Below are positions 50,037-61,128 of a stretch of 64,000 nucleotides of DNA, piece after piece. Each line of letters begins with the position of its first letter. Position 1 is the first letter of the stretch. The translations under genes were made by a program, and so were the position numbers. Under the pieces are notes generated by a model that made no database searches, was not told where the DNA came from, and saw nothing but the letters and a program-made list of their open reading frames with translations. Origin of the DNA: Pseudomonas huaxiensis (GTDB taxonomy: Bacteria; Pseudomonadota; Gammaproteobacteria; Pseudomonadales; Pseudomonadaceae); contig NZ_QKVL01000021.1 of the NCBI RefSeq assembly GCF_003231275.1, forward strand, positions 1-64,000, given 5' to 3'.

Positions 50037-53000
50037 TTATATCGAGGGATTCCAGGCAGTGCCATCCGAAAGATCCGAAAGTACTATGCGTAAAAACGAC
50101 TCGGCAAAGGCGTGCGGCGGCAGAGGCAGGCTGACGATGTAGCCTTGGATCTGTTCGCAGCCTTCAGCGGCGAGGAATTCTTGCTGGGCCTGGGTCTCGA
50201 CGCCCTCGGCAATGATGGTCAGTTGCATGCTGCGGCCCAGGGCAATGATGGCGCGGGCGATGGCGGCATCGTTGGGGTCGTCGGGCAGGCCGCGTATAAA
50301 CGACTGGTCGATCTTGAGGATGTCCAGCGGCAGGCGCTTGAGGTAACTGAGGGACGAATAACCGGTGCCGAAGTCGTCGATCGCCAGTTGCACACCCAGG
50401 TGCTTGAGCTGGTGAAGGATCGCCAGGCCTTCCTCGGCCTGGCTCATGATGAAGTTCTCGGTGATCTCCAGTTGCAGGTCGCCGGCCTTGAGCTGGTAGG
50501 TCTTGAGCAGTTGCTCGATACGCCGCACCAGCCCCGGCTGGCGCAACTGCGCGCCGGCCAGGTTGACCGAGAGCGGGCCGAAGGCCTGGTAGTGACGTTT
50601 CCATTCGTGCATCTGTTGGCAGGCGCGCTCCAGCACCCAGTCGCCGAGCAGGAGGATCATGCCGTTCTCTTCGGCCAGCGGGATGAAGTGCTCCGGCGGG
50701 ACCTCGCCGAAGGTCGGGTTGGTCCAACGGATCAGGGCTTCGGCGCCGACCAGGGCGTGGTTCTTGAGGCTCAGTTTGGGCTGGAAGTAAAGGCTCAACT
50801 CGTTACGCTCGATGGCCCGGCGCAGTTCATGCTCCAGGGCGATGCGCTCGCTGGCCTGGGCGGTGAGGTCGCGGGTGTAGGACTCGACGCGGTTGCGCCC
50901 TTTGGCCTTGGATCGGTACATCGCCGCGTCGGCGTTGCGGATCAGCGAGGCGACGTCGGCGCCGTCCTGTGGGTACAGGCTGATGCCGATGCTGGCGCTG
51001 GAGAAGAACTCGTGGTCGCCGGCCTGAAACGGCGCGTTGAAGCAGGTCAGCACCTTCTGAGCGATGTGCTCGGCATCGCTGGCCTGGTGCAGGCCGGGCA
51101 GCAGGATGATGAATTCATCGCCACCGAGCCGGGCCACGGTGTCGATGTCGCGCACCTGTTCCTTCAGCCGATGGGCGATGGCCTTGAGCAGCAAGTCGCC
51201 AACCGGGTGGCCGAGGCTGTCGTTGATGTGCTTGAAACGGTCCAGATCGAGAAACAGCACCGCGCCCTGGCGGCTCGATGCCTGGGTGCAGTGCAGCGCC
51301 GCTTGCAGGCGGTTTTCGAACAACGTGCGGTTGGGCAGACCGGTGAGTGGGTCGTGATGGGCCTGGTAGTCGAGCTTGGCCTGCGCGTGCTTGAGGCTGG
51401 AGATATCGGCGAACACCGCGACGAAATGCGTAGTGCCCAGCTCCGGGTTGCGCACGGCGCTGATGGTCAGCCAACTGGGGTACAGCTCGCCATTCTTGCG
51501 TCGATTGAGGATCTCACCCTGCCAGTGGCCTTCCGCGCTCAGTTGATGCCACATGGCGGCGTAGAAGGCGCTGTCGTGTTGGCCGGAGGCGAGCAGGCGC
51601 GGGGTCTGGCCGAGCACTTCGGCTTCGCTGTAGCCGGTGATTTCGCTGAACGCCCGGTTGACCGCGCTGATGTGCTGCTCGGTGTCGGTGATGAGCACAC
51701 CTTCGGCGGTGTTTTCGAAGACGGTCGCCGCGAGATGCAGCTTTTCCTGCATCTGTTGGCGGTCGGTGATGTCACGGGCGATGGTCAGCATGCAGTCGAT
51801 GCCGCCGATGGGCAGCGGCCGGGCCGACAGTTCGCACAGGCGTATCTGCCCGTCGCTGCGCCGCAGGTTGCAGGTGAAATCGCGGACAAAGCCGTCCTTC
51901 TTCAACAGATCCAGCATCTGCCGGCGTTCGTTCAAATCGACCCAGATGCCCAGGTCGATGGCGGTGTGGTCGAGGGACGAATGGCTGTCGAAGCCGGTCA
52001 GGCGGCAGAAACCTTCGTTGACCTCCAGCAGCAGACCATCGCTCTGGCGCGACAGCAGCATGCCGTCCGGCGAGGCGTGGAAAGCCTTGGCGAACTTCTC
52101 TTCGGAGATTTGCAGTTGTTGTTGAGTTTCCTTGAGCTGACTGATGTCACGTACCGCCACCACCAGGGCCGGGGTACTTTCCAGGTCGAAGGATTCTGCC
52201 GAAATCAGGCCAGTGAACAACTGGCCGTTGCTGCGCCGGAAGCTCATTTCCAGGTTGCGCACGCTGCCCCGCTGCAGGCGTTCCAGCAGGCCGGCACCAA
52301 TGCCTTCGACGCCCCAGATATTCAATTCGGTGGCGGTCTGGCCAATGACCTGGGAAGGGGTCAGGCCGATCTGTTCCACGAATGTTTCGTTGACCTCCAG
52401 CAGGCAGCCGTCGCTGAGTCGGGCGATGACCAGGATGTCGGGGCACTGATGGAAGACTGAAGCGAACTTCTCCTCTGACAGACGCAACGCTTGCTCGGTG
52501 TGCTTGGCCTCGCTGATGTCGATCATCAGGCCGCGCATCACCGGGCGATGACCGTGTTCGATCAGGCTGACAATGTCACGGATCCACAGGGTCCGGCCAT
52601 CGGCACGGATCACCCGGTAATCGAGAATGTGATCGCGTCCGGCGGCGGTTTCCGCGTCGCAGTAGGCCTGCGCCCAGAGTGCGTCCTCGGGGTGCAGGAT
52701 GGAGCGCCAGAAGCCGGGCTGCAGCCAGTGACTCAAGGGGTAGCCCAGGAGGTCTTCGGCGTGGGGAGACACGTAGTTGTAGGTAAAGTCGTTGGCGTCG
52801 GCTTCCCAGGCGATGGCCGACAAGCTCTCGACCAGGCCGCGATAGTGGTATTCGCTGCTGCGCAGTTCCTGCTCCAGCGCGATGCGCCTGGAAATCTCGG
52901 AGCTGAGGCGGCGGTTGACGCGGATGACCCCCGCCAGTATCGCCACCATGAACAGCACGCCCGGCAGACCGTAGATCAGCAGGTCGTACCAGAAGGAACG

Positions 53001-53780
53001 GTGGTCCAGGACATTGCCAACCCAGCGCTGCTGGATGCTGTTGATTTCCTCGGGCGTCATGTCGGCGATGACTTTGTCGAGGATGCCGACCAGCACCTTC
53101 TGTTCCTTGGGAACGCCCATGGCCAGTTGATAGCGGTAAGGCGTGTCGCCACTGACATAGAGCCCTTCGAGCTTGAGTTCGCGCAGGCTCCAGACGCTGG
53201 AGGCAAGGTCGCCCACTACCGCGTCCACATCATCCGTGGCCAGGGCCTGCAGAGTTGAGCTGACGTTCGGCATCGCCACCAGATTGAGGTCGGGGTGGTG
53301 GGTGCGCAGCAGCTCATACGGGGCATAGTTCTCCACCACGGCGATTTTCAGGCCGTAGAGGTCCTTCAGGCCTTTGGGCTGGGGGCCGCCTTCATGGGAA
53401 AGGATGACGATAGGGAAATCGAGGTAAGGGCGGGTGAAGGACAGGTAGACCTGGTGCTCTGGGGTAGACATGACACCCGGCAGCAGGTCGAGCTGGTTCT
53501 GTCGCGCGCGTTCGAGCACGGCGGTCCAGCTGGTCGGCTCCACCGGTTCGAAGGTGACATTCAGGCGTTCCTGAATTACGGCAATGTAGTCGGCGGCCAA
53601 TCCCTGGTAGCGGCCTTCCTGGTCCCGATATTCGAACGGTGGCCACGAAGCATCGACGCCCAGCCGCAGTTTGGGGTGCGCACTGAGCCAGGCCTGCTCT
53701 TCTTCAGTCAGGGTCAAGGCGCCGGCCGTCGCGCTCCAGGCCAGTAGGAGCGACAACAAAAGGGCCGGCATTCTGGGCAT
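50037..53780 (-). CDS. rmcA: Multi-sensor c-di-GMP protein RmcA (VFT-PASx4-GGDEF-EAL)
   Basis: A 1247-residue inner-membrane protein. Signal peptide; periplasmic solute-binding (Venus flytrap) domain ~25-255 (LGVDASWPPFEYRDQEGRYQ); membrane helix ~268-290; four PAS domains ~305-800; GGDEF domain with intact GGDEF at 886-890, preceded by the inhibitory I-site RDID; EAL domain with E1014-A-L and DDFGTGYSSLSYLKRLP. Both synthesis and breakdown of c-di-GMP are possible; in P. aeruginosa the counterpart PA0575 (RmcA), also beside rpoD, mainly degrades it in response to redox state. Transcribed after rpoD but behind its terminator. Confidence 0.93.
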   Translation of the reverse strand: MPRMPALLLSLLLAWSATAGALTLTEEEQAWLSAHPKLRLGVDASWPPFEYRDQEGRYQGLAADYIAVIQERLNVTFEPVEPTSWTAVLERARQNQLDLLPGVMSTPEHQVYLSFTRPYLDFPIVILSHEGGPQPKGLKDLYGLKIAVVENYAPYELLRTHHPDLNLVAMPNVSSTLQALATDDVDAVVGDLASSVWSLRELKLEGLYVSGDTPYRYQLAMGVPKEQKVLVGILDKVIADMTPEEINSIQQRWVGNVLDHRSFWYDLLIYGLPGVLFMVAILAGVIRVNRRLSSEISRRIALEQELRSSEYHYRGLVESLSAIAWEADANDFTYNYVSPHAEDLLGYPLSHWLQPGFWRSILHPEDALWAQAYCDAETAAGRDHILDYRVIRADGRTLWIRDIVSLIEHGHRPVMRGLMIDISEAKHTEQALRLSEEKFASVFHQCPDILVIARLSDGCLLEVNETFVEQIGLTPSQVIGQTATELNIWGVEGIGAGLLERLQRGSVRNLEMSFRRSNGQLFTGLISAESFDLESTPALVVAVRDISQLKETQQQLQISEEKFAKAFHASPDGMLLSRQSDGLLLEVNEGFCRLTGFDSHSSLDHTAIDLGIWVDLNERRQMLDLLKKDGFVRDFTCNLRRSDGQIRLCELSARPLPIGGIDCMLTIARDITDRQQMQEKLHLAATVFENTAEGVLITDTEQHISAVNRAFSEITGYSEAEVLGQTPRLLASGQHDSAFYAAMWHQLSAEGHWQGEILNRRKNGELYPSWLTISAVRNPELGTTHFVAVFADISSLKHAQAKLDYQAHHDPLTGLPNRTLFENRLQAALHCTQASSRQGAVLFLDLDRFKHINDSLGHPVGDLLLKAIAHRLKEQVRDIDTVARLGGDEFIILLPGLHQASDAEHIAQKVLTCFNAPFQAGDHEFFSSASIGISLYPQDGADVASLIRNADAAMYRSKAKGRNRVESYTRDLTAQASERIALEHELRRAIERNELSLYFQPKLSLKNHALVGAEALIRWTNPTFGEVPPEHFIPLAEENGMILLLGDWVLERACQQMHEWKRHYQAFGPLSVNLAGAQLRQPGLVRRIEQLLKTYQLKAGDLQLEITENFIMSQAEEGLAILHQLKHLGVQLAIDDFGTGYSSLSYLKRLPLDILKIDQSFIRGLPDDPNDAAIARAIIALGRSMQLTIIAEGVETQAQQEFLAAEGCEQIQGYIVSLPLPPHAFAESFLRIVLSDLSDGTAWNPSI

Positions 53781-53871
53781 ATCGGCCTCATCGATCTAAT
53801 GGATAGATTCGAGTGTAGACGGGCATTTCGCCCACAGGGACGCGGTCGACAGCAGGATTTTACGGGCGGAA

Positions 53872-53903
53872 AAGAAAAACCCCGGCGGATGCCGGGGTTT
53901 GTC
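53872..53903 (-). terminator. Terminator of the rpsU-dnaG-rpoD operon
   Basis: On the minus strand AAACCCCGGC-ATCC-GCCGGGGTTT then TTCTTTT, one base after the rpoD stop. Confidence 0.93.
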
Positions 53904-53904
53904 A

Positions 53905-55755
<1,851 letters not shown>

Positions 55756-55822
55756 AACACCCTATCCACTGAAGGTCTTGGCGGGCAAAAAACAAGCCGA
55801 GGATTATACCCGAGCATGGACC

Positions 55823-57799
55823 TCACGCGCCAGTTGAGGTCGGGGTTTGTGCGGGAACATTGCGACTCAGTAGGTCGCGCAGCTGATTTTTTTCCTCTGC
55901 GCTCAATTCGCTTTGACGTGCTTTTCTGAGCAGATGTTCCAGGCTGCGCTCGCGTTGGCGAGCGGACAAGCTAGTTATAGTGTCGAAAAACTGTTGTTCA
56001 AGGTTGTCGGCATCGATCAGCCATTCCTTTTCCGCCAGCGCCCGCAGCAGACGGCCTTGTTCAGTGCCGTGCCAGCGTGCGATCAACTGTAATGAGCGTA
56101 GCTCAGGTTTTTTTTGCAGCGCTTCGACCAGTGCTACCAGCAGTTGCGCGTGAAGATGTTCTTCGGCGGCGAAATGACTGGTTTCCTCGACTTTCCTCGC
56201 CAACTCCGGGTGATGCAGCAGGGTCCGCAGGGCGATGATGGTCGGTGGTTCGACCGACGTGGGGACCCATGCCGGATGGAATTCCTGGCGTTTGCCATTG
56301 CGATCCCATGGTTTGCCCTTCTTGCCCTGGCCGTCCCATTTCTTCTTCTGCTGCTGTCCGCCCTGGTTGGGCGTCCATTGCTGCTGGGGCTGGAAATGCT
56401 CCGGCTGGTGGAAGTCGCTGTAGTCTTGGCTGTAGTCGGGAATCGCATCGTAGTCGATGCCCGGGTCGTAGGCCGGCGGCGCCTCGCGCGGCGCGCTCTG
56501 GGCCAGTCGCTCGACCTGCTGGTTGTCCAGCCCGGTGATTTCCTTCAGGCGATTGCGCATCAGGGCGCGCAGGTTGGCGCCCGGCACTTTGTCGATCAGC
56601 GGTGCGGCGAGGGTGGCCATGTGGGCCTTGCCTTCGAGCGAGCGCGGATCGGCTTCCTCGGTCAGTTGCTGGAAGAAGTAGTCGGCCAGCGGCTGGGCGT
56701 GCTGGTTGATGCGGGCTCGGAAGGCATCGGTGCCTTCGGCGCGGACCAGGGTGTCCGGGTCTTCACCTTCAGGCAAGAACAGGAAACGCGCCTTGCGGCC
56801 ATCCTGCAGGCTCGACAGAGCTGCTTCCAGCGCACGCCAGGCGGCGTTGCGGCCGGCCTGGTCACCGTCGAAGCAGAACAACACGCTTGGCACCACGCGG
56901 AACAGGCGCTTGAGGTGTTCCTCACTGGTCGCCGTGCCCAGGGTTGCGACGGCATTGCGCAGGCCTTGTTGGGCGAGGGCGATGACGTCCATGTAACCCT
57001 CGACGACGATGATCTCGTCGAGGTTGCGGTTGAATTTGCGCGCCTCGTACAGCCCGTACAGCTCCTGGCCTTTGTGAAAGACCGGGGTTTCCGGGGAGTT
57101 GAGGTATTTGGGCTTGTCGTCGCCGAGTACCCGGCCACCGAAGGCGATCACTCTGCCGCGACTGTCGCGGATCGGGAACATGACCCGGTCGCGGAAGCGG
57201 TCGTAGCGCTTGCCGGATTCAGCGTTCTCGATGAGCAGGCCAGCGTCGATCATGGCCTTTTGCTGCAGGGTGTCGCTGCCCAGGTGCTTGAACAGGTTGT
57301 CCCAGCCGGGCGGAGCGAACCCGAGGCCGAAGTCGCGGGCGATTTCCCCGGACAGGCCGCGGCCCTTGAGGTAGTCCACCGCCGCTTTGCGGGTCGGGTG
57401 GCTTTTCAGGGCCTGGCGATAAAACTCGGCGGAAGCCGTGAGCAGCGGGTAGAGCGGCGAATCGGTCGGCTGGCGGGGCTTGTGTCCGCGACCGCTTTCT
57501 TCCCGGGGGATTTCCATCCCCGCGGCCTTGGCCAGTTCCTCGACAGCCTGGGGAAAATCCAGGTTGTCGTGGTCCATGATGAAGCCGAGGGCGTTACCGC
57601 CGGCGCCGCAGCCGAAGCAGTAATAGAACTGCTTGTCGGGGCTGACGCTGAAGGATGGGGTCTTTTCCTTGTGGAACGGGCAGCAGGCGGTGAGGTTCTT
57701 GCCGGCTTTTTTTAGCTGGACGCGAGAACTCACCACATCGACGATGTCGGTGCGGTTCAGAAGGTCGTCAATGAAGCTTTGGGGAATCAACCCGGCCAT
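55823..57799 (-). CDS. dnaG: DNA primase
   Basis: Makes RNA primers at the replication fork. 658 residues from ATG 57799 (MAGLIPQSF). The zinc domain has CCPFHKEKTPSFSV with YYCFGCGAGGNA; the TOPRIM core has VIVVEGYMDV-type IIVVEGYMDVIAL and FCFDGDQAGRNAAWRA; the C-terminal helicase-binding domain starts near residue 525. Between core and C-terminus lies a linker rich in Gln, Lys, Tyr and Gly (about residues 440-515). Middle gene of rpsU-dnaG-rpoD. Confidence 0.97.
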   Translation of the reverse strand: MAGLIPQSFIDDLLNRTDIVDVVSSRVQLKKAGKNLTACCPFHKEKTPSFSVSPDKQFYYCFGCGAGGNALGFIMDHDNLDFPQAVEELAKAAGMEIPREESGRGHKPRQPTDSPLYPLLTASAEFYRQALKSHPTRKAAVDYLKGRGLSGEIARDFGLGFAPPGWDNLFKHLGSDTLQQKAMIDAGLLIENAESGKRYDRFRDRVMFPIRDSRGRVIAFGGRVLGDDKPKYLNSPETPVFHKGQELYGLYEARKFNRNLDEIIVVEGYMDVIALAQQGLRNAVATLGTATSEEHLKRLFRVVPSVLFCFDGDQAGRNAAWRALEAALSSLQDGRKARFLFLPEGEDPDTLVRAEGTDAFRARINQHAQPLADYFFQQLTEEADPRSLEGKAHMATLAAPLIDKVPGANLRALMRNRLKEITGLDNQQVERLAQSAPREAPPAYDPGIDYDAIPDYSQDYSDFHQPEHFQPQQQWTPNQGGQQQKKKWDGQGKKGKPWDRNGKRQEFHPAWVPTSVEPPTIIALRTLLHHPELARKVEETSHFAAEEHLHAQLLVALVEALQKKPELRSLQLIARWHGTEQGRLLRALAEKEWLIDADNLEQQFFDTITSLSARQRERSLEHLLRKARQSELSAEEKNQLRDLLSRNVPAQTPTSTGA

Positions 57800-58123
57800 G
57801 GCTCTCTCGTCGTCAGGCGATAACAAAGTCTATCGCTAATGCAGCGGGAACGACGGTGCATTCGAAGCAGGTGTCGAATGGCATGACGCAAAAACGGAAA
57901 GAAGGGTGTGCTCGTCTGCAGCCCGTGAGGGCTCGTCAGTGGTGACGTGCACGGCTGGCGTTGAGGCCAGTTCTGACGATTTACGCAGGCTTGCCCGCGC
58001 TGGTACACAGCTTGGGCGTCTCTGGCATCACGACCTGAGTCGCTGCCGGAGGAAACAGCAGAACATCTGCCGGCAGCCCGGCTGTAGGCCGGGCAAGGCA
58101 GAAGCTTGCGACGAACGTCTGTA
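57800..58123 (-). other. 324-bp rpsU-dnaG spacer with attenuator-like stems
   Basis: No credible frame. Two adjacent stems lie 30-57 bp after the rpsU stop: GCCCGGC-CTACA-GCCGGGC (58076-58094) and CTGCCGGCAG (58067-58076), without a T run. In E. coli an internal terminator between rpsU and dnaG lowers dnaG output; these stems may do the same. A GatB/YqeY gene that I recall in this gap in P. aeruginosa is not present. Confidence 0.6.
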
Positions 58124-58339
58124 TTAGTACAGACGAACGGCGCGGCGCTGTTCGCGCTGAACTTTCTTGGCGTGACGCTTAACAGCGGCTGCTGCTTTGC
58201 GCTTACGCTCAGAAGTTGGCTTCTCGTAAAATTCGCGGCTACGAACTTCAGCCAGTACACCGGCTTTTTCGCAGGAGCGCTTGAAACGACGCAGAGCTAC
58301 GTCGAAGGGTTCATTCTCTTTAACTTTGACGGCTGGCAT
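58124..58339 (-). CDS. rpsU: 30S ribosomal protein S21
   Basis: A 71-residue basic protein of the small subunit that helps start translation on ordinary mRNA leaders. [20 protein letters not shown], then [20 protein letters not shown] and a Lys/Arg-rich tail ([17 protein letters not shown]) are the full family pattern. First gene of the operon with dnaG and rpoD; divergent from tsaD with about 200 bp between, which must hold the operon promoter. Confidence 0.98.
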
Positions 58340-58540
58340 CCAGAGCTACCTTCATTCATTACCGGGGTCAACGAACTCGTGGCAGAAATGTGCACTGGAG
58401 TAACGTCGGTTTTAAGGGTTGCGGATGGTAACTCTTAGCTGGGCGGAATGCAAAGCCTCTGATCGAAAACCGCTGGTCGGCACCGGGAGCGGGGACTATC
58501 ATGCGCGCCTTCGAATTCAGCCTCGACAAGGCAAACACCC

Positions 58541-59566
58541 ATGCTAGTACTGGGATTGGAAACATCCTGCGATGAAACCGGCGTCGCGCTCTACGACAGC
58601 GAGCGAGGCCTGCTGGCCGACGCGTTATTCAGCCAGATCGACCTGCACCGCGTCTATGGCGGTGTGGTGCCGGAGCTCGCTTCGCGTGATCACGTCAAGC
58701 GCATGCTGCCGCTGATCCGCCAGGTTCTGGCCGAAGCCGATTGCGCGCCTACCGAGATCGATGCGATCGCCTACACAGCCGGCCCTGGCCTGGTTGGTGC
58801 GCTGCTGGTGGGCGCATCTTGCGCCCAGGCCCTGGCGTTTGCCTGGGATATCCCGGCGTTGGGCGTCCACCATATGGAAGGCCACCTGCTGGCGCCGATG
58901 CTGGAAGAGCACCCTCCGGAATTCCCGTTCGTCGCCTTGCTGGTATCTGGCGGCCATACGCAACTGGTGCGGGTCGACGGCATTGGCCGTTACGAACTGC
59001 TCGGCGAGTCGCTGGACGACGCCGCAGGCGAGGCCTTCGACAAGACTGCCAAGCTGATCGGCCTGAATTATCCCGGCGGTCCTGAAATTGCGCGCCTGGC
59101 AACCCAGGGCGTGCCCGGCCGCTTCGTATTCCCGCGGCCGATGACCGATCGGCCGGGCCTGGATTTCAGCTTCAGTGGCCTGAAAACCTTCGCCCTCAAT
59201 ACCTGGCAGCAATGCAAGAGCGCTGGGGACGACGGCGAGCAAACCCGTTGCGACATCTCCCTGGCCTTCGAGAAGGCGGTGGTGGAGACTCTGACCATCA
59301 AGTGCCGCCGCGCATTGCAACAGACCGGCCTGAAGCGCCTGGTGATCGCTGGCGGTGTAAGCGCCAACAAGGCCTTGCGCGCATCCCTCGAGGATATGAC
59401 GGCGGGACTCAAGGGCAATGTGTATTACGCCCGGCCGCAGTTCTGCACCGATAACGGCGCGATGATTGCCTATGCGGGATGCCAGCGTCTGGCGGCCGGC
59501 CAGAAGGAAAGCCTGGCGATCAGCGTGCAGGCACGCTGGCCGATGGAGCAGTTGCAAGCGATCTGA
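58541..59566 (+). CDS. tsaD: tRNA N6-adenosine threonylcarbamoyltransferase TsaD
   Basis: A 341-residue ASKHA-fold enzyme that transfers threonylcarbamoyl to A37 of tRNAs reading ANN codons. VLGLETSCDETGVALYD binds ATP, HHMEGHLLAPML contains the two metal-binding His, LLVSGGHTQLV and IAGGVSANKALRASLE complete the nucleotide site. ATG 58541, divergent from rpsU as in many proteobacteria. Confidence 0.98.
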   Translation: MLVLGLETSCDETGVALYDSERGLLADALFSQIDLHRVYGGVVPELASRDHVKRMLPLIRQVLAEADCAPTEIDAIAYTAGPGLVGALLVGASCAQALAFAWDIPALGVHHMEGHLLAPMLEEHPPEFPFVALLVSGGHTQLVRVDGIGRYELLGESLDDAAGEAFDKTAKLIGLNYPGGPEIARLATQGVPGRFVFPRPMTDRPGLDFSFSGLKTFALNTWQQCKSAGDDGEQTRCDISLAFEKAVVETLTIKCRRALQQTGLKRLVIAGGVSANKALRASLEDMTAGLKGNVYYARPQFCTDNGAMIAYAGCQRLAAGQKESLAISVQARWPMEQLQAI

Positions 59567-59592
59567 AGGTGAATCCTGCTCATTCGGCGCGT

Positions 59593-60162
59593 TCAGAAAT
59601 GCCGTTCGCGTCCGGCGAACAGGTCGCGTAGATTGCCGCGATGACGCCAGACGATGAGCAAGGTCAACAGGCTCATTGGCAACAACGCTTCAGGTTCGCG
59701 CCAGGCCAGCAGTGGCAGGGTCAGAGGCGTTGCGATCAGGGCGGCCAGCGAGCTGGTGCGGGTCAGGTAGAAGGTCAGCAGCCAACTGCTGATGGCCAGC
59801 AGGGCGGCCGGCGGGTAGAGGCCGAGCAGCATGCCGGCGGCGGTGGCGACACCCTTGCCGCCGCGGAAACGGAAATACACCGGAAACAGGTGGCCGATGA
59901 CCGCGCTGACGCCGATCCAGGCCTGTTCTTGTTGGTCCAGGCCAGCCGAATGGGCGAGCAGTACTGGCAGCAACCCCTTGCACAGGTCGCCAAGCAGGGT
60001 CAGGATCGCCAGCTTCCGCCCCGCCAGACGCAACATATTGGTGGCGCCGGCATTGCCTGAACCGCTCATGCGCGGGTCCGGGCTGCCGCTCAGGCGGCTG
60101 AGGACGATGGCGAAGGACAGAGAGCCGAGCAGGTAGGCGAATAACGCCAGTAACCAAAACAT
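59593..60162 (-). CDS. plsY: Acyl-phosphate:glycerol-3-phosphate acyltransferase PlsY
   Basis: Inner-membrane acyltransferase of 189 residues that makes lysophosphatidic acid from acyl-phosphate. About five membrane helices; the three conserved loops are LLGSLSFAIVLSRL, GSGNAGATNMLR and HLFPVYFRFRGGKGVATAAG. Convergent with tsaD (26 bp between stops) and divergent from folB. Confidence 0.96.
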   Translation of the reverse strand: MFWLLALFAYLLGSLSFAIVLSRLSGSPDPRMSGSGNAGATNMLRLAGRKLAILTLLGDLCKGLLPVLLAHSAGLDQQEQAWIGVSAVIGHLFPVYFRFRGGKGVATAAGMLLGLYPPAALLAISSWLLTFYLTRTSSLAALIATPLTLPLLAWREPEALLPMSLLTLLIVWRHRGNLRDLFAGRERHF

Positions 60163-60236
60163 GCTAACTATTCCGGGCGAGGACGCCCTGATTCTAACGG
60201 CGCAAGGCGCCCTTGTCGTGCTGTGGAGAGAAGTGC

Positions 60237-60590
60237 TTGGACAGAGTGTTCATCGAGGGGCTGGAAGTCGACACTGTGATCGGTGCCTACGACTGGGAAC
60301 GCGGCATTCGCCAGTGCCTGCGGCTGGATCTGCGGTTCGCCTGGGATAATCGCCCGGCGGCCGCGGGAGACGACCTTACCCTCGCCCTGGACTATGCCAG
60401 CGTCTCGGCGCGGATCCAGGCATTCGCCGAGCAGACGCAGTTCCAGTTGGTGGAAACCTTCGCCGAGCGTCTGGCCCAGGTGCTGATGGCCGAATTCAAT
60501 ATTCCATGGCTGCACTTGAAGCTGACCAAGCCCGGCGCGGTGCCTGCGGCTTCAGGAGTTGGCGTGGAGATCGAGCGCGGATGCCTCTGA
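60237..60590 (+). CDS. folB: Dihydroneopterin aldolase
   Basis: Folate enzyme of 117 residues that splits dihydroneopterin to 6-hydroxymethyl-dihydropterin and glycolaldehyde. DRVFIEGLEVDTVIGAYDWE holds the catalytic Glu, LDYASVSARI and LVETFAERLAQVL follow, and KLTKPGAVP has the conserved Lys. TTG 60237 is chosen as start, with GGAG 10 bp upstream and the exact N-terminus seen in related pseudomonads; the open frame from 60213 adds eight residues. It overlaps folK by ten bases. Confidence 0.94.
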   Translation: MDRVFIEGLEVDTVIGAYDWERGIRQCLRLDLRFAWDNRPAAAGDDLTLALDYASVSARIQAFAEQTQFQLVETFAERLAQVLMAEFNIPWLHLKLTKPGAVPAASGVGVEIERGCL

Positions 60591-61096
60591 TACGGGTCTA
60601 CCTGGGCCTCGGCAGTAATGTCGAGCGCGAACGGCACCTCACTGCCGGCCTCGACGCACTGGCCGGTTTTCTCCAGCAGATGGAGTGCTCCGCCGTCTTC
60701 GAAAGTCAGGCGGTGGGCATCAAGAGCGGGCCGTTTTTCAATCTGGTGGTGACCGGCCTGACCGATCTGCCGCTGATCGAACTGGATCGCCGGCTCAAGT
60801 TCATCGAGGCCGACAACGGCCGCTATGCGCCGGAGCGCAAAGGGCTGCCGCTGGACATCGATGTGCTGATGTACGGCGACCTTCACGGCAACTTCGACGG
60901 CCTGATCCTGCCCCGTGCCGAAATTCTGAAAAACGCTTTCGTTCTGTGGCCGCTATCGCTGATAGCGCCGACGCTGCTGCATCCGGGCGCCGGCAAGACC
61001 ATGGCGCAGCTATGGAGCGAGGCGCAGATCGACCAGGTCCTCGCCCCCGTGCCGTTCCTCTGGAGCGAGCGGCAGTTGACCCCGCAAGGGCTCTGA
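60581..61096 (+). CDS. folK: 2-amino-4-hydroxy-6-hydroxymethyldihydropteridine pyrophosphokinase
   Basis: Next folate step after FolB: pyrophosphoryl transfer from ATP to hydroxymethyl-dihydropterin. 171 residues. RVYLGLGSNVERERHL at the start, FESQAVGIKSGPFFNLVV for the pterin site, and RYAPERKGLPLDIDVLMYGD with the two Mg-binding Asp. ATG 60581 lies inside the end of folB, so the pair is coupled. Confidence 0.95.
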   Translation: MPLIRVYLGLGSNVERERHLTAGLDALAGFLQQMECSAVFESQAVGIKSGPFFNLVVTGLTDLPLIELDRRLKFIEADNGRYAPERKGLPLDIDVLMYGDLHGNFDGLILPRAEILKNAFVLWPLSLIAPTLLHPGAGKTMAQLWSEAQIDQVLAPVPFLWSERQLTPQGL

Positions 61097-61101
61097 TCGA
61101 G

Positions 61102-61128
61102 CGCCGCGAACTCAGTTCGCGGCGTTTT
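61102..61128 (+). terminator. Terminator of folBK, running into the cca coding end
   Basis: CGCCGCGAAC-TCA-GTTCGCGGCG then TTTT. The loop and right arm cover the stop and last codons of the convergent cca gene. Confidence 0.82.

Noticed and set aside
57800..58123. Remnant of a yqeY-like gene
   Set aside because: I read the minus-strand frames of the gap and saw no similarity to the family and many stops.
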